Source of the DNA: Pseudobutyrivibrio sp. UBA3626
GTDB lineage: Bacteria; Bacillota; Clostridia; Lachnospirales; Lachnospiraceae
Assembly: GCA_002373675.1 (NCBI GenBank)
Contig: DFLF01000002.1
Span: 44,916 to 108,915 of the forward strand
Length of the DNA stretch: 64,000 nt
Direction of reading: 5' to 3'
Shown: positions 1 through 7,740 of the stretch, one piece after another
Layout of the letters: each line of letters starts with the position of its first letter
Position numbering within the stretch: the stretch's first letter is position 1
The notes under the pieces: generated by a model
Seen by the model: only the letters and a program-made list of their open reading frames with translations
What the model was told of the DNA's origin: nothing
The model's database searches: none
Made by a program: the position numbers and the translations under genes

Positions 1-178
1 TACAGCTAACAAAAGTCCTGCCACACAAGAATTGTTAGCCACCGGCGCACATCAAAGAGGCAATTGTTAGCCCATCATAACATTTCCACGCCAACCCCTA
101 CATATAGCGTTACATATCAAGATTTACCACAACCCTGCAAAATGTTCTTAAAAAAATACAATCTTTCTTGAAATTTCC
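1..178. other. Intergenic region upstream of the rpsJ promoter
   Basis: No gene is supported here. The octamer GCTAACAA occurs at 5-12 and its complement TTGTTAGC at 32-39 and 65-72; the longer AATTGTTAGCC is a direct repeat at 30-40 and 63-73. One forward frame is open from the window edge to a stop at 67-69, so the last 20 or so codons of an upstream gene are possible, but nothing in them is recognisable. Confidence 0.4.
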
Positions 179-207
179 TTGCAAACCCTATAAAACTATT
201 GTATATT
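179..207 (+). promoter_or_regulatory. Promoter of the S10 operon
   Basis: A -35 box TTGCAA (179-184), a 17-base spacer and a -10 box TATATT (202-207) give a good sigma-A match. Transcription would start near 214, leaving a leader of about 340 bases before rpsJ. This is the only good promoter I see upstream of the cluster. Confidence 0.65.
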
Positions 208-213
208 ATTACT

Positions 214-557
214 TGCTGTGACATTGATAGCTATGAAGCGTGAGGTTGCTACATGCTGTAAGGTGTCCGCGAAGCGGACGGATTCCTTAATGCACCGCGA
301 GCCCTATTCGCACGAAGTGCGAACTATAGTGGGCGAGCGTCATTGTAAGGTTAGTGTATTACAGTATGTGGGTTTTCCGTGGAGCGAATGTCAAGTTAGG
401 AAACTGACGACAAGTCACTGTACAATAGATAAGTCTTCTGATAATAGAAGATACTGTCCCAAGTGTTCTTATGATATTTTTTATAGGACACACACGGTAA
501 AGTGTACAGTCACCGCTTGTCCCACTATTAAAGTGCGAAAAGGAGGCGACTTTTTTT
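214..557 (+). promoter_or_regulatory. Structured 5' leader of rpsJ
   Basis: This stretch is unlikely to be coding although one frame is open across it. It holds two stable domains. The first (258-350) is a hairpin with arms GTCCGC/GCGGAC followed by the CGAG/CGAG element described separately. The second (409-521) is closed by GACAAG (409-414) with CTTGTC (516-521) and ACTGTACA (417-424) with TGTACAGT (503-510). It encloses the hairpins TCTTCT/AGAAGA (434-451) and GTGTTCTTAT/ATAGGACAC (463-491). The rpsJ ribosome binding site follows only 20 bases later. The layout suits a cis-acting regulatory RNA, perhaps an autoregulated ribosomal protein leader. The ligand is unknown and this is inference. 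Confidence 0.6.
285..350 (+). repeat. CGAG/CGAG hairpin element, copy 1
   Basis: The stem is CCTTAATG (285-292) with CATTGTAAGG (341-350), then CG-CGAG-CCC (296-304) with GGG-CGAG-CG (331-339). CGAG facing CGAG forms two Watson-Crick pairs flanking tandem G.A mismatches, so the helix is continuous. It is capped by the hairpin TTCGCAC/GTGCGAA (307-323). Related copies lie at 909-945, 13433-13471 and, inverted, 12884-12918. Confidence 0.6.
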
Positions 558-875
558 ATGGCAACTCAATTTATGAGAATCACACTTAAGGCATATGATC
601 ACGAATTAGTTGATTCATCTGCTAAGAAAATCATCGAAACTGTAAAGAAGAACGGATCACAGGTGAGTGGACCAGTACCTCTTCCTACTAAAAAGGAAGT
701 AGTTACAATTCTTAGAGCTACTCATAAGTATAAAGATTCTAGAGAGCAGTTCGAGCAAAGAACTCATAAGAGACTAATTGATATCATCACACCAACTCAA
801 AAGACGGTAGATGCTTTATCAACTCTTGAAATGCCTGCAGGTGTTGACATCAACATTAAGATGAAGGAGAAGTAG
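558..875 (+). CDS. rpsJ: Ribosomal protein S10
   Basis: The 105-residue product is a full-length S10 of the 30S head. In other bacteria this protein also joins the NusB-containing antitermination complex. The sequence is recognisable throughout, for example MRITLKAYDHELVD near the start and the SREQFEQRTHKRLIDI loop region around residues 66-81. The AGGAGG site at 541 upstream decides the ATG at 558; the family's usual start would be near the internal Met6, so a few extra N-terminal residues are present. It heads the cluster and is separated from rplC by an unusually long gap. Confidence 0.98.
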   Translation: MATQFMRITLKAYDHELVDSSAKKIIETVKKNGSQVSGPVPLPTKKEVVTILRATHKYKDSREQFEQRTHKRLIDIITPTQKTVDALSTLEMPAGVDINIKMKEK

Positions 876-882
876 GCCGCGT

Positions 883-950
883 ATCGACGAAGTCGATGTG
901 CTGCACGTCGAGCCCCTTCGCTGAAAGCGAATTAAGATGGGCGAGACTCC
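883..950 (+). repeat. CGAG/CGAG hairpin element, copy 2 (rpsJ-rplC gap)
   Basis: A leading hairpin ATCGAC-gaa-GTCGAT (883-897) is followed by GT-CGAG-CCC (907-915) paired with GGG-CGAG-AC (939-947), with an internal hairpin TTCGC/GCGAA (917-931). The outer pairs are GT/AC instead of the CG/CG of copy 1, so pairing is kept while the bases change. The stretch TGCTGCACGTCGAGCC is nearly repeated in copy 3 at 13422-13438. Confidence 0.6.
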
Positions 951-972
951 TTAAAAAACCTGTAACTAGTAT

Positions 973-994
973 GAACATATTATAATGTATGTTC
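973..994. promoter_or_regulatory. Inverted repeat over a TATAAT upstream of rplC
   Basis: GAACATA (973-979) and TATGTTC (988-994) are perfect inverted 7-mers separated by 8 bases, and TATAAT (981-986) lies in the centre. It could be an operator over an internal promoter or a hairpin before the rplC ribosome binding site (AGGAGG, 1010-1015). There is no convincing -35 box. Confidence 0.35.
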
Positions 995-1023
995 CGCTGT
1001 AGATTAATTAGGAGGAAATAATA

Positions 1024-1695
1024 ATGAAGAAAGCAATTTTAGCTACAAAGCTTGGAATGACTCAGGTATTTGATTCTGAAGGCGTTTTGATTCCTGTAAC
1101 AGTTCTTCAAGCTGGACCTTGTGTAGTAACACAGATTAAGACATTAGAGAATGATGGATATGAAGCTGTACAGGTTGGTTTTGTAGATAAGAAAGAGAAG
1201 AATGTAAGTTCAGACAATAAGGTATGGCACAGACATGGTGTTAATAAGCCAGAGATGGGTCATTTTAACAAAGCCGGTGTTAGCGCAAAGAGATATGTAA
1301 GAGAATTCAAGTTTGAGAATAGTGCTGAGTACAATCTTGCTGATGAGATTAAGGCAGACATCTTCGAGGAAGGTGACAAGATTGATGCAACAGCAATTTC
1401 TAAAGGAAAAGGATTCCAGGGCGCAATTAAGAGACTTGGTCAACATAGAGGACCTATGGCTCACGGTTCTAAGTTCCATCGTCATCAAGGTTCCAATGGT
1501 GCTTGTTCTTCACCTAGTAAGGTGTTCAAGGGCAAGGGAATGCCTGGACACATGGGTAGCGTTAAGGTTACAATTCAGAATCTTGAAGTTGTACGTGTTG
1601 ACGCTGAGAACAACTTGCTTTTAGTAAAGGGTGCTGTTCCAGGACCTAAGAAGTCTTTAGTAACAATTAAAGAATCAGTAAAAGCAGCTAAATAA
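1024..1695 (+). CDS. rplC: Ribosomal protein L3
   Basis: A 223-residue L3, an early-assembling 50S protein with an extension reaching the peptidyl transferase centre. The start KKAILATKLGMTQVF and the central GMPGHMGS segment are typical of the family, and the length is slightly above the usual 205-215. An AGGAGGAAATAATA leader fixes the ATG. It is followed after 28 bases by rplD, in normal S10 operon order. Confidence 0.98.
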   Translation: MKKAILATKLGMTQVFDSEGVLIPVTVLQAGPCVVTQIKTLENDGYEAVQVGFVDKKEKNVSSDNKVWHRHGVNKPEMGHFNKAGVSAKRYVREFKFENSAEYNLADEIKADIFEEGDKIDATAISKGKGFQGAIKRLGQHRGPMAHGSKFHRHQGSNGACSSPSKVFKGKGMPGHMGSVKVTIQNLEVVRVDAENNLLLVKGAVPGPKKSLVTIKESVKAAK

Positions 1696-1723
1696 TTGAG
1701 ATTATGAAAGGAGGAACTTTACG

Positions 1724-2344
1724 ATGGCTAAAGTATCCGTATACAATATGGACGGCAAAGAAGTTGAATCAATCAATTTAGATGATGCCGTATTCGGTGT
1801 AGAAGTAAACGAACACTTAGTACACATGGCAGTTGTTCAACAACTTGCTAATAATCGCCAGGGAACACAGAAGGCAAAAACTCGTTCTGAAGTACGTGGT
1901 GGTGGTAGAAAACCATGGAGACAGAAGGGAACAGGTCATGCAAGACAAGGTTCTATCAGAGCTCCACAATGGACAGGCGGTGGAGTTGTATTTGCTCCAA
2001 CACCTAGAGATTATTCTTTCAAATTAAACAAGAAAGAGAAGAGAGCTGCACTTAAGAGTGCTCTCACATCAAGAGTTTTAGAGAACAAGCTAGTTGTAGT
2101 TGATGAACTTAAGATGGATGAAATTAAGACTAAGACATTTGCAAATGTTATGAATAATCTTAATGTTGATAAGGCATTAGTTGTTCTGGCAGATAATGAT
2201 AAGAATGTTGTTGCATCAGCAAAGAACATTCCTGCTATCAAAACTGCTTCAACAGAGACAATTAATGTGTATGACATCTTAAAGTATAATACACTCGTTC
2301 TTACTAAGGACGCAGTAAAGAATATTCAGGAGGTGTATGCATAA
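1724..2344 (+). CDS. rplD: Ribosomal protein L4
   Basis: A 206-residue L4 (L1e family) of the 50S exit tunnel. The long basic loop with GGGRKPWRQKGTGHARQGS around residues 60-80 is diagnostic. In E. coli L4 represses its own operon through the S10 leader, so the structured rpsJ leader here is of interest, although that mechanism is not established in Firmicutes. The stop TAA overlaps the ATG of rplW by one base, implying translational coupling. Confidence 0.98.
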   Translation: MAKVSVYNMDGKEVESINLDDAVFGVEVNEHLVHMAVVQQLANNRQGTQKAKTRSEVRGGGRKPWRQKGTGHARQGSIRAPQWTGGGVVFAPTPRDYSFKLNKKEKRAALKSALTSRVLENKLVVVDELKMDEIKTKTFANVMNNLNVDKALVVLADNDKNVVASAKNIPAIKTASTETINVYDILKYNTLVLTKDAVKNIQEVYA

Positions 2345-2643
2345 TGGCAAACGTACAATATTATGACGTAATTTTGAAGCCACTTGTAACTGAGAAGAGT
2401 ATGAATGGCATGGCCGATAAGAAGTATACATTCTTAGTACATCCTGAGGCTAACAAGACAATGATTAAAGAAGCAGTTGAGAAGATGTTCGAAGGAACAA
2501 AGGTTAAGTCTGTTAACACAATGAATTGCGAAGGCAAGACAAAGAGACGTGGAATGACTTATGGAAAGACTGCTAAGACAAAGAAGGCAATCGTTACATT
2601 GACAGAGGATAGCAAGGAAATCGAGATTTTCTCTGGTTTATAA
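2344..2643 (+). CDS. rplW: Ribosomal protein L23
   Basis: A 99-residue L23, located beside the exit tunnel where it contacts signal recognition particle and trigger factor. LKPLVTEKSM near the N-terminus and the KSVNTMNCEGKTKRRG segment identify it. Translation is coupled to rplD through an ATG overlapping its stop codon. A 62-base gap with a fresh AAGGAGAAT site precedes rplB. Confidence 0.97.
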   Translation: MANVQYYDVILKPLVTEKSMNGMADKKYTFLVHPEANKTMIKEAVEKMFEGTKVKSVNTMNCEGKTKRRGMTYGKTAKTKKAIVTLTEDSKEIEIFSGL

Positions 2644-2705
2644 AATGTAACAACACTAGGTACAGTAAAGTACGATAATAAATCGAATAAGAAAGGAGAA
2701 TCATA

Positions 2706-3548
2706 ATGGGAATTAGAACATATAACCCATATACACCTTCAAGAAGAAATATGACAGGTTCTGATTTTTCTGAAGTAACTAAGAAGACTCCGGAGAAGTC
2801 TCTTGTATCTTCTAAGAAAAAGAATGCTGGTCGTAATAATCAAGGTAAAATAACAGTTAGACACCATGGCGGTGGCAACAGACAGAAGTATAGAATTATA
2901 GATTTTAAGAGAAAGAAAGATAATGTGCCAGCTACTGTTGTAGGAATTGAATATGATCCTAACAGAACAGCTAATATCGCTCTTATCTGCTACGCAGATG
3001 GTGAGAAAGCGTACATCATTGCACCAGAGGGTCTTAAGGTTGGAACAACATTAATGAATGGTGCTGATGCAGAAGTAAGTGTAGGAAATTGTCTTCCACT
3101 TGCTAACATCCCTGTTGGTACATTAATCCATAACATTGAGCTTTATCCTGGAAAGGGCGGACAACTGGTACGTTCTGCAGGTAACGCTGCACAGCTTATG
3201 GCTAAAGAAGGAAAGTATGCTACACTTCGTCTTCCTTCTGGTGAAATGAGAATGGTTCCTCTTAACTGCAGAGCAACTATTGGAACAATTGGAAATGCTG
3301 ATCATAACCTTGTAAAGATTGGTAAGGCAGGACGTAAACGTCACATGGGTATTCGTCCTACAGTTCGTGGTTCTGTTATGAACCCTAATGACCATCCACA
3401 TGGTGGTGGTGAAGGTAAGGCTCCAATCGGACGTCCTGGTCCATGTACTCCTTGGGGTAAACCTGCACTTGGTCTTAAGACACGTAAGAAGAATAAGCAA
3501 TCTAACAAGCTAATCGTTCGTAGACGCGACGGTAGAGCTATTAAGTAA
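2706..3548 (+). CDS. rplB: Ribosomal protein L2
   Basis: A 280-residue L2, essential for subunit joining and peptidyl transfer. The C-terminal GSVMNPNDHPHGGGEGKAP segment contains the conserved histidine region, and the N-terminal part has RHHGGGNRQKYR. Length matches the family (about 275). It is followed by rpsS after 10 bases. Confidence 0.99.
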   Translation: MGIRTYNPYTPSRRNMTGSDFSEVTKKTPEKSLVSSKKKNAGRNNQGKITVRHHGGGNRQKYRIIDFKRKKDNVPATVVGIEYDPNRTANIALICYADGEKAYIIAPEGLKVGTTLMNGADAEVSVGNCLPLANIPVGTLIHNIELYPGKGGQLVRSAGNAAQLMAKEGKYATLRLPSGEMRMVPLNCRATIGTIGNADHNLVKIGKAGRKRHMGIRPTVRGSVMNPNDHPHGGGEGKAPIGRPGPCTPWGKPALGLKTRKKNKQSNKLIVRRRDGRAIK

Positions 3549-3558
3549 GGAGGTTATT

Positions 3559-3840
3559 ATGGCACGTTCATTAAAAAAAGGACCATTTGCTGACAAGAGC
3601 TTATTAAAGAAAGTTGACGCTATGAACAAATCAGGAGACAAAAGTGTGATTCAGACTTGGTCTCGTCGTTCAACAATCTTCCCACAAATGGTTGGACATA
3701 CAATTGCTGTACATGATGGAAGAAAGCATGTGCCTGTATATATCACAGAGGATATGGTAGGTCATAAGCTTGGCGAGTTCGTTACAACAAGAACTTACAG
3801 AGGTCATGGCAAAGATGAGAAGAAATCTAAAGTTAAATAA
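3559..3840 (+). CDS. rpsS: Ribosomal protein S19
   Basis: A 93-residue S19 of the 30S head, which forms a dimer with S13 near the A site. MARSLKKGPF and the TWSRRSTIFPQMVGHTIAVHD stretch are standard. Preceded by AAGGAGG directly after the rplB stop. Confidence 0.98.
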   Translation: MARSLKKGPFADKSLLKKVDAMNKSGDKSVIQTWSRRSTIFPQMVGHTIAVHDGRKHVPVYITEDMVGHKLGEFVTTRTYRGHGKDEKKSKVK

Positions 3841-3868
3841 TAAATAGTAACAGAAAGGAGGCTTTCTC

Positions 3869-4264
3869 ATGGCTAAGGGACATAGAAGTCAGATAAAGCA
3901 AGAGAGAAACGCAAATAAAGATACTAGACCTTCTGCTAAGTTATCATATGCAAGAATGTCAGTTCAAAAAGCTTGTTTCGTATTAGATGCCATTCGTGGT
4001 AAGGATGTACAGACTGCACTTGCAATCGTTTCGTACAGCCCAAGATATGCTTCAGGCGTTATAGAGAAGCTATTAAAGTCTGCTATCGCAAATGCAGAGA
4101 ATAACTATCCAGATAAGAATTATAGTATGGAGAACCTTGTAGTAGCAGAGTGCTATGCTAACAAGGGACCTACAATGAAGAGAATCAGACCAAGAGCACA
4201 GGGTAGGGCTTATAGAATTGAGAAGAGAATGAGTCATATCACGATAGTGCTTGATGAGAAGTAA
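3869..4264 (+). CDS. rplV: Ribosomal protein L22
   Basis: A 131-residue L22 whose long beta hairpin lines the exit tunnel. ARMSVQKACFVLDAIRGKDV and the tunnel-loop region KGPTMKRIRPRAQGRAYRI are visible. It carries a slightly longer N-terminus (MAKGHRSQIKQERNANKD) than the classical 110-residue form. AGGAGG precedes it and rpsC follows after 14 bases. Confidence 0.98.
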   Translation: MAKGHRSQIKQERNANKDTRPSAKLSYARMSVQKACFVLDAIRGKDVQTALAIVSYSPRYASGVIEKLLKSAIANAENNYPDKNYSMENLVVAECYANKGPTMKRIRPRAQGRAYRIEKRMSHITIVLDEK

Positions 4265-4278
4265 GAAGGAGGGAAAAC

Positions 4279-4938
4279 ATGGGACAAAAAGTTAATCCTC
4301 ATGGCTTAAGAGTCGGTATTATTAAGGATTGGGATTCTAAGTGGTATGCAGATAAAGGTGAGTTTGCAGATAACTTAGTTGAAGATAATACTATTAGAAC
4401 ATTTCTTAAGAAGAAACTATATATTGCAGGTGTATCTAAGATTAATATCGAGAGATACTCTGACAGGGTTAAAGTTATCGTTTATACAGCAAAGCCTGGT
4501 ATCGTAATTGGTAAGGGCGGAGCTGAGATTGAAAAGGTAAAATCTGAACTTCAGAAGTTGACAGACAAGAAATTGGTTGTTGATATCAAAGAAGTTAAGA
4601 GACCGGATAAAGATGCACAACTTGTAGCAGAAAATATCGCTGCACAGTTAGAGAACCGTGTATCTTTCCGTCGTGCTATGAAGTCATGCATGTCAAGAGC
4701 TATGAAAGCTGGCGTGCAGGGAATCAAGACATCTGTATCAGGCCGTCTTGGTGGTGCAGATATGGCGCGTACAGAATTCTACAATGAAGGAACAATTCCA
4801 CTTCAGACACTTCGTGCTGACATTGATTACGGATTCGCAGAAGCAGACACAACTTATGGTAAGGTTGGTGTTAAGGTTTGGATTTACAAAGGTGAGGTAC
4901 TTCCTACAAAGGGAAATAAGGAAGGAGGAAACCAGTAA
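4279..4938 (+). CDS. rpsC: Ribosomal protein S3
   Basis: A 219-residue S3 of the mRNA entry site. The N-terminal GQKVNPHGLRVGIIKDWDSKW and the KH-domain motif VIGKGGAEIE (near residue 76) are clear, as is the C-terminal domain with GRLGGADMARTE. The final TAA shares a base with the rplP ATG. Confidence 0.98.
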   Translation: MGQKVNPHGLRVGIIKDWDSKWYADKGEFADNLVEDNTIRTFLKKKLYIAGVSKINIERYSDRVKVIVYTAKPGIVIGKGGAEIEKVKSELQKLTDKKLVVDIKEVKRPDKDAQLVAENIAAQLENRVSFRRAMKSCMSRAMKAGVQGIKTSVSGRLGGADMARTEFYNEGTIPLQTLRADIDYGFAEADTTYGKVGVKVWIYKGEVLPTKGNKEGGNQ

Positions 4939-5372
4939 TGTTAATGCCAAAAAGAGTTAAACATAGAAAGCAATTCAGAGGTTCTATGGCTGGTAAGGCT
5001 ACTAGAGGTAATAAGATTACTTATGGTGAGTATGGTATTGTTGCAACAGAACCATGCTGGATTAAATCTAATCAGATAGAAGCTGCCCGTGTAGCTATGA
5101 CTCGTTATGTTAAGCGTGGTGGTAAGGTTTGGATTAAGATCTTTCCTGATAAGCCTGTTACAAAGACACCTGCTGAAACTCGAATGGGTAAAGGTAAAGG
5201 TGCTTTAGAATACTGGGTTGCAGTAGTTAAGCCAGGAAGAGTTTTATTTGAAATCGCTGGTGTAGAAGAAGAGATAGCAAGAGAAGCTCTTCGTCTTGCA
5301 ACACATAAGCTTCCTTGTAAGTGTAAGATCGTTTCTCGAGAAGATTTAGAAGGAGGAGCAAATGAAAACTAA
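4938..5372 (+). CDS. rplP: Ribosomal protein L16
   Basis: A 144-residue L16, which shapes the A-site tRNA binding region of the 50S subunit. MLMPKRVKHRKQFRG and GKGKGALEYWVAVVKPGR identify it. The start is coupled to the rpsC stop (TAATG), with AAGGAGGAAACC inside the end of rpsC. The 3' end overlaps rpmC by 11 bases. Confidence 0.98.
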   Translation: MLMPKRVKHRKQFRGSMAGKATRGNKITYGEYGIVATEPCWIKSNQIEAARVAMTRYVKRGGKVWIKIFPDKPVTKTPAETRMGKGKGALEYWVAVVKPGRVLFEIAGVEEEIAREALRLATHKLPCKCKIVSREDLEGGANEN

Positions 5373-5565
5373 AGATTATTTAAAAGATTTAAGAACATTA
5401 GCTCCAGAAGAGCTAAATGCTAAACTAGTAGAAGCCAAGAAAGAGCTTTTCAATTTGAGATTCCAAAACGCTACTAATCAGTTAGACAATACAGGAAGAA
5501 TCAAAGAAGTAAGAAAAGATATTGCTCGTATTCAAACTGTAATGACAGAGACAGCATCTAAGTAG
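5362..5565 (+). CDS. rpmC: Ribosomal protein L29
   Basis: A 67-residue L29, a helical hairpin near the exit tunnel. LKDLRTLAPEELNAKLVEAKKELFNLRFQNATNQLDN is a textbook match. Its ATG lies inside rplP with AGGAGGAGC just upstream, so translation is probably coupled. Confidence 0.97.
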   Translation: MKTKDYLKDLRTLAPEELNAKLVEAKKELFNLRFQNATNQLDNTGRIKEVRKDIARIQTVMTETASK

Positions 5566-5583
5566 TGGGAAAGGAGAATAAGC

Positions 5584-5841
5584 GTGGAAGAAAGAAATCT
5601 TAGAAAAACACGTCAAGGTGTTGTTGTAAGTGATAAGATGGATAAGACAATTGTTGTTGCTGTTAAGGATAACGTTAAGCATCCACTTTACAACAAAATC
5701 GTTAAAAGAACATATAAATTAAAGGCTCATGACGAAGAGAATACAGCCAATAAGGGTGATACTGTTCGTGTTATGGAGACAAGACCTCTATCAAAGGACA
5801 AGAGATGGAGACTTGTTGAAGTAGTTGAGCGTGCAAAGTAA
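5584..5841 (+). CDS. rpsQ: Ribosomal protein S17
   Basis: An 85-residue S17, a primary 16S binding protein with an OB fold. KTRQGVVVSDKMDKTIVVAV and the end segment VRVMETRPLSKDKRWRLVEVVE are conserved. The start is GTG at 5584, chosen because AAGGAG lies the right distance upstream and no ATG fits. Confidence 0.97.
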   Translation: MEERNLRKTRQGVVVSDKMDKTIVVAVKDNVKHPLYNKIVKRTYKLKAHDEENTANKGDTVRVMETRPLSKDKRWRLVEVVERAK

Positions 5842-5859
5842 TAGAAGGAGGCTACAACC

Positions 5860-6228
5860 ATGGTTCAACAAGAAAGTAGATTAAAAGTAGCCGATAATAC
5901 AGGAGCTAAAGAAATATTAGTAATCCGTGTTATGGGTGGTTCTACAAGAAGATATGCCAATATTGGTGATGTAGTAACTGCTACTGTTAAGGAAGCAATC
6001 CCTGGTGGACAGGTAAAGAAGGGTGATGTAATAAAGGCAGTAGTTGTACGTACCAAGAAGGGTGCCCGTCGTAAAGATGGTTCTTATATTAAATTTGATG
6101 AGAATGCTGCAGTAATTATTAAAGAAGATAATACTCCAAGAGGAACACGTATCTTCGGACCTGTAGCTAGAGAGCTTCGTGATAAGTCATTTATGAAGAT
6201 TGTATCACTTGCTCCAGAAGTATTATAG
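5860..6228 (+). CDS. rplN: Ribosomal protein L14
   Basis: A 122-residue L14, exactly the usual length, which forms part of the intersubunit bridge. MVQQESRLKVADNTGAKE and the C-terminal FGPVARELRDKSFMKIVSLAPEVL are diagnostic. It is preceded by AGGAGG and followed by rplX after 11 bases. Confidence 0.99.
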   Translation: MVQQESRLKVADNTGAKEILVIRVMGGSTRRYANIGDVVTATVKEAIPGGQVKKGDVIKAVVVRTKKGARRKDGSYIKFDENAAVIIKEDNTPRGTRIFGPVARELRDKSFMKIVSLAPEVL

Positions 6229-6239
6229 GAGGACGACCG

Positions 6240-6551
6240 ATGGCAACAATGAAGATTAAAAAGGGCGACGAAGTAAGAGTAATCGCTGGTAAAGATATTC
6301 ATAAGGAAGGCAAAGTAATTGCTGTAAACCCTAAGAATAATACAGTTACAGTTGAAGGTGTTAACATTGTTACAAAGCATCAGAAGCCAAGCATGGCTAA
6401 TCAGGCTGGCGGTAGAATTGAGTCAGAAGGTCCTATTAACATTTCAAATGTTATGCTCCTTCATAAGGGTGAACCAACAAGAGTTGGTTTTAAGATGGAC
6501 GGTGATAAGAAAGTCCGCTTCGCTAAGAAAACTGGCGATATAATTGACTAA
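6240..6551 (+). CDS. rplX: Ribosomal protein L24
   Basis: A 103-residue L24, an assembly initiator with an N-terminal KOW motif (KKGDEVRVIAGKDIHKEGKV). The GGRIESEGPINISNVMLL segment is conserved. It lies in normal spc order between rplN and rplE. Confidence 0.98.
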   Translation: MATMKIKKGDEVRVIAGKDIHKEGKVIAVNPKNNTVTVEGVNIVTKHQKPSMANQAGGRIESEGPINISNVMLLHKGEPTRVGFKMDGDKKVRFAKKTGDIID

Positions 6552-6570
6552 TTAGGAAGGAGGACAAAAG

Positions 6571-7110
6571 GTGAGTAGACTAAAAGATGCATACCAAAAC
6601 GAAATAGTCGAAGCTATGACTAAGAAGTTTGGTTATAAAAATAAAATGGAAGTACCAAAGCTTGAGAAAATCGTTGTAAATATGGGCGTTGGTGAAGCAA
6701 AAGAGAATGCTAAAATTCTTGATTCAGCTGTAAAAGACATGGAAGCTATTACAGGTCAGAAAGCAGTTGTTACTAAGGCAAAGAATTCAATTGCTAACTT
6801 TAAGTTACGTGAAGGAATGCCTATTGGATGTAAGACAACACTTCGTGGCGAGAAGATGTATGAATTTGCTGATCGTCTAATCAATCTTGCACTTCCTCGT
6901 GTACGTGACTTTAGAGGTGTTAATCCTAATTCTTTCGATGGAAGAGGTAATTATGCACTTGGTATCAAAGAGCAGATTATCTTCCCTGAGATTGAATATG
7001 ATAAGGTTGATAAGGTTAGAGGTATGGATGTTATCTTTGTTACAACAGCAAAGACAGATGAAGAAGCTAGAGAGTTACTTCGTCAGTTTAACATGCCATT
7101 TGCTGATTAA
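6571..7110 (+). CDS. rplE: Ribosomal protein L5
   Basis: A 179-residue L5, a 5S rRNA binding protein of the central protuberance. LEKIVVNMGVGEAKENAK and RVRDFRGVNPNSFDGRGNYALG are typical. The start is GTG (6571) with AAGGAGGAC upstream. Length matches the family. Confidence 0.98.
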   Translation: MSRLKDAYQNEIVEAMTKKFGYKNKMEVPKLEKIVVNMGVGEAKENAKILDSAVKDMEAITGQKAVVTKAKNSIANFKLREGMPIGCKTTLRGEKMYEFADRLINLALPRVRDFRGVNPNSFDGRGNYALGIKEQIIFPEIEYDKVDKVRGMDVIFVTTAKTDEEARELLRQFNMPFAD

Positions 7111-7129
7111 TTTAGGAGGGAATTTATAA

Positions 7130-7315
7130 ATGGCTAAGAAATCAATGAAAGTTAAGCAACAACGCAAGCAAAAATTCTCTACTAGAGAATACAGCCGTTG
7201 CAGAATTTGTGGACGTCCACATGCATATTTAAGAAAATATGGTATTTGCAGAGTATGTTTTAGAGAGCTTGCTTACAAGGGACAAATCCCTGGCGTAAAG
7301 AAAGCTTCATGGTAA
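7130..7315 (+). CDS. rpsN: Ribosomal protein S14 type Z (zinc-binding)
   Basis: A 61-residue short S14 with the zinc ribbon CRIC (residues 24-27) and CRVC (40-43). This C+ form is the ancestral version in Firmicutes. Zinc-limited cells often also encode a zinc-free paralog, but none is in this window. It sits in the standard place between rplE and rpsH. Confidence 0.98.
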   Translation: MAKKSMKVKQQRKQKFSTREYSRCRICGRPHAYLRKYGICRVCFRELAYKGQIPGVKKASW

Positions 7316-7337
7316 GTATACAAGGAGGAATTAAATC

Positions 7338-7739
7338 ATGACAATGAGTGATCCAATTGCAGATATGCTTACAAGAATTCGTAATGCAAATACTGCAAAA
7401 CATGATACAGTTGATATTCCAGCATCTAAGATGAAGATTGCCATTGCAGGCATCTTAGTTGATGAAGGATATATTGAGAAATACGACATCGTAGAAGACG
7501 GTGCATTTAAGACAATTCACGTTACTATGAAATATGGTAATGATAAGAATGAGAAGATTATTACTGGTATTAAGAGAATCTCTAAGCCGGGTCTTAGAGT
7601 TTATGCTGGTAAGGATGAGATTCCATCAGTTCTTGGTGGACTTGGAATTGCTATTCTATCAACTAACAAGGGAATTGTCACAGACAAAGAAGCAAAGAAA
7701 CTTGCCGTTGGTGGTGAGGTATTGGCTTTTGTTTGGTAA
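7338..7739 (+). CDS. rpsH: Ribosomal protein S8
   Basis: A 133-residue S8, a 16S binding protein that in E. coli also represses the spc operon. MSDPIADMLTRIRNA and the C-terminal GIAILSTNKGIVTDKEAKK region are standard. The ATG at 7338 follows AAGGAGG; the internal Met3 is the more usual family start and cannot be excluded. The downstream gap to rplF is unusually long and structured. Confidence 0.98.
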   Translation: MTMSDPIADMLTRIRNANTAKHDTVDIPASKMKIAIAGILVDEGYIEKYDIVEDGAFKTIHVTMKYGNDKNEKIITGIKRISKPGLRVYAGKDEIPSVLGGLGIAILSTNKGIVTDKEAKKLAVGGEVLAFVW

Positions 7740-7740
7740 G

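Noticed and set aside
2..69. Open frame at the left window edge as the end of an upstream gene
   Set aside because: Only about 22 codons are visible and the product cannot be recognised.
218..589. 123-codon open frame across the rpsJ leader
   Set aside because: It overlaps stable hairpins and the rpsJ start in another frame, its product is Cys/Arg-rich without any recognisable pattern, and it has no ribosome binding site.
973..994. LexA box
   Set aside because: The half sites GAAC and GTTC are 14 bases apart; Firmicutes LexA boxes have a 4-base spacer.
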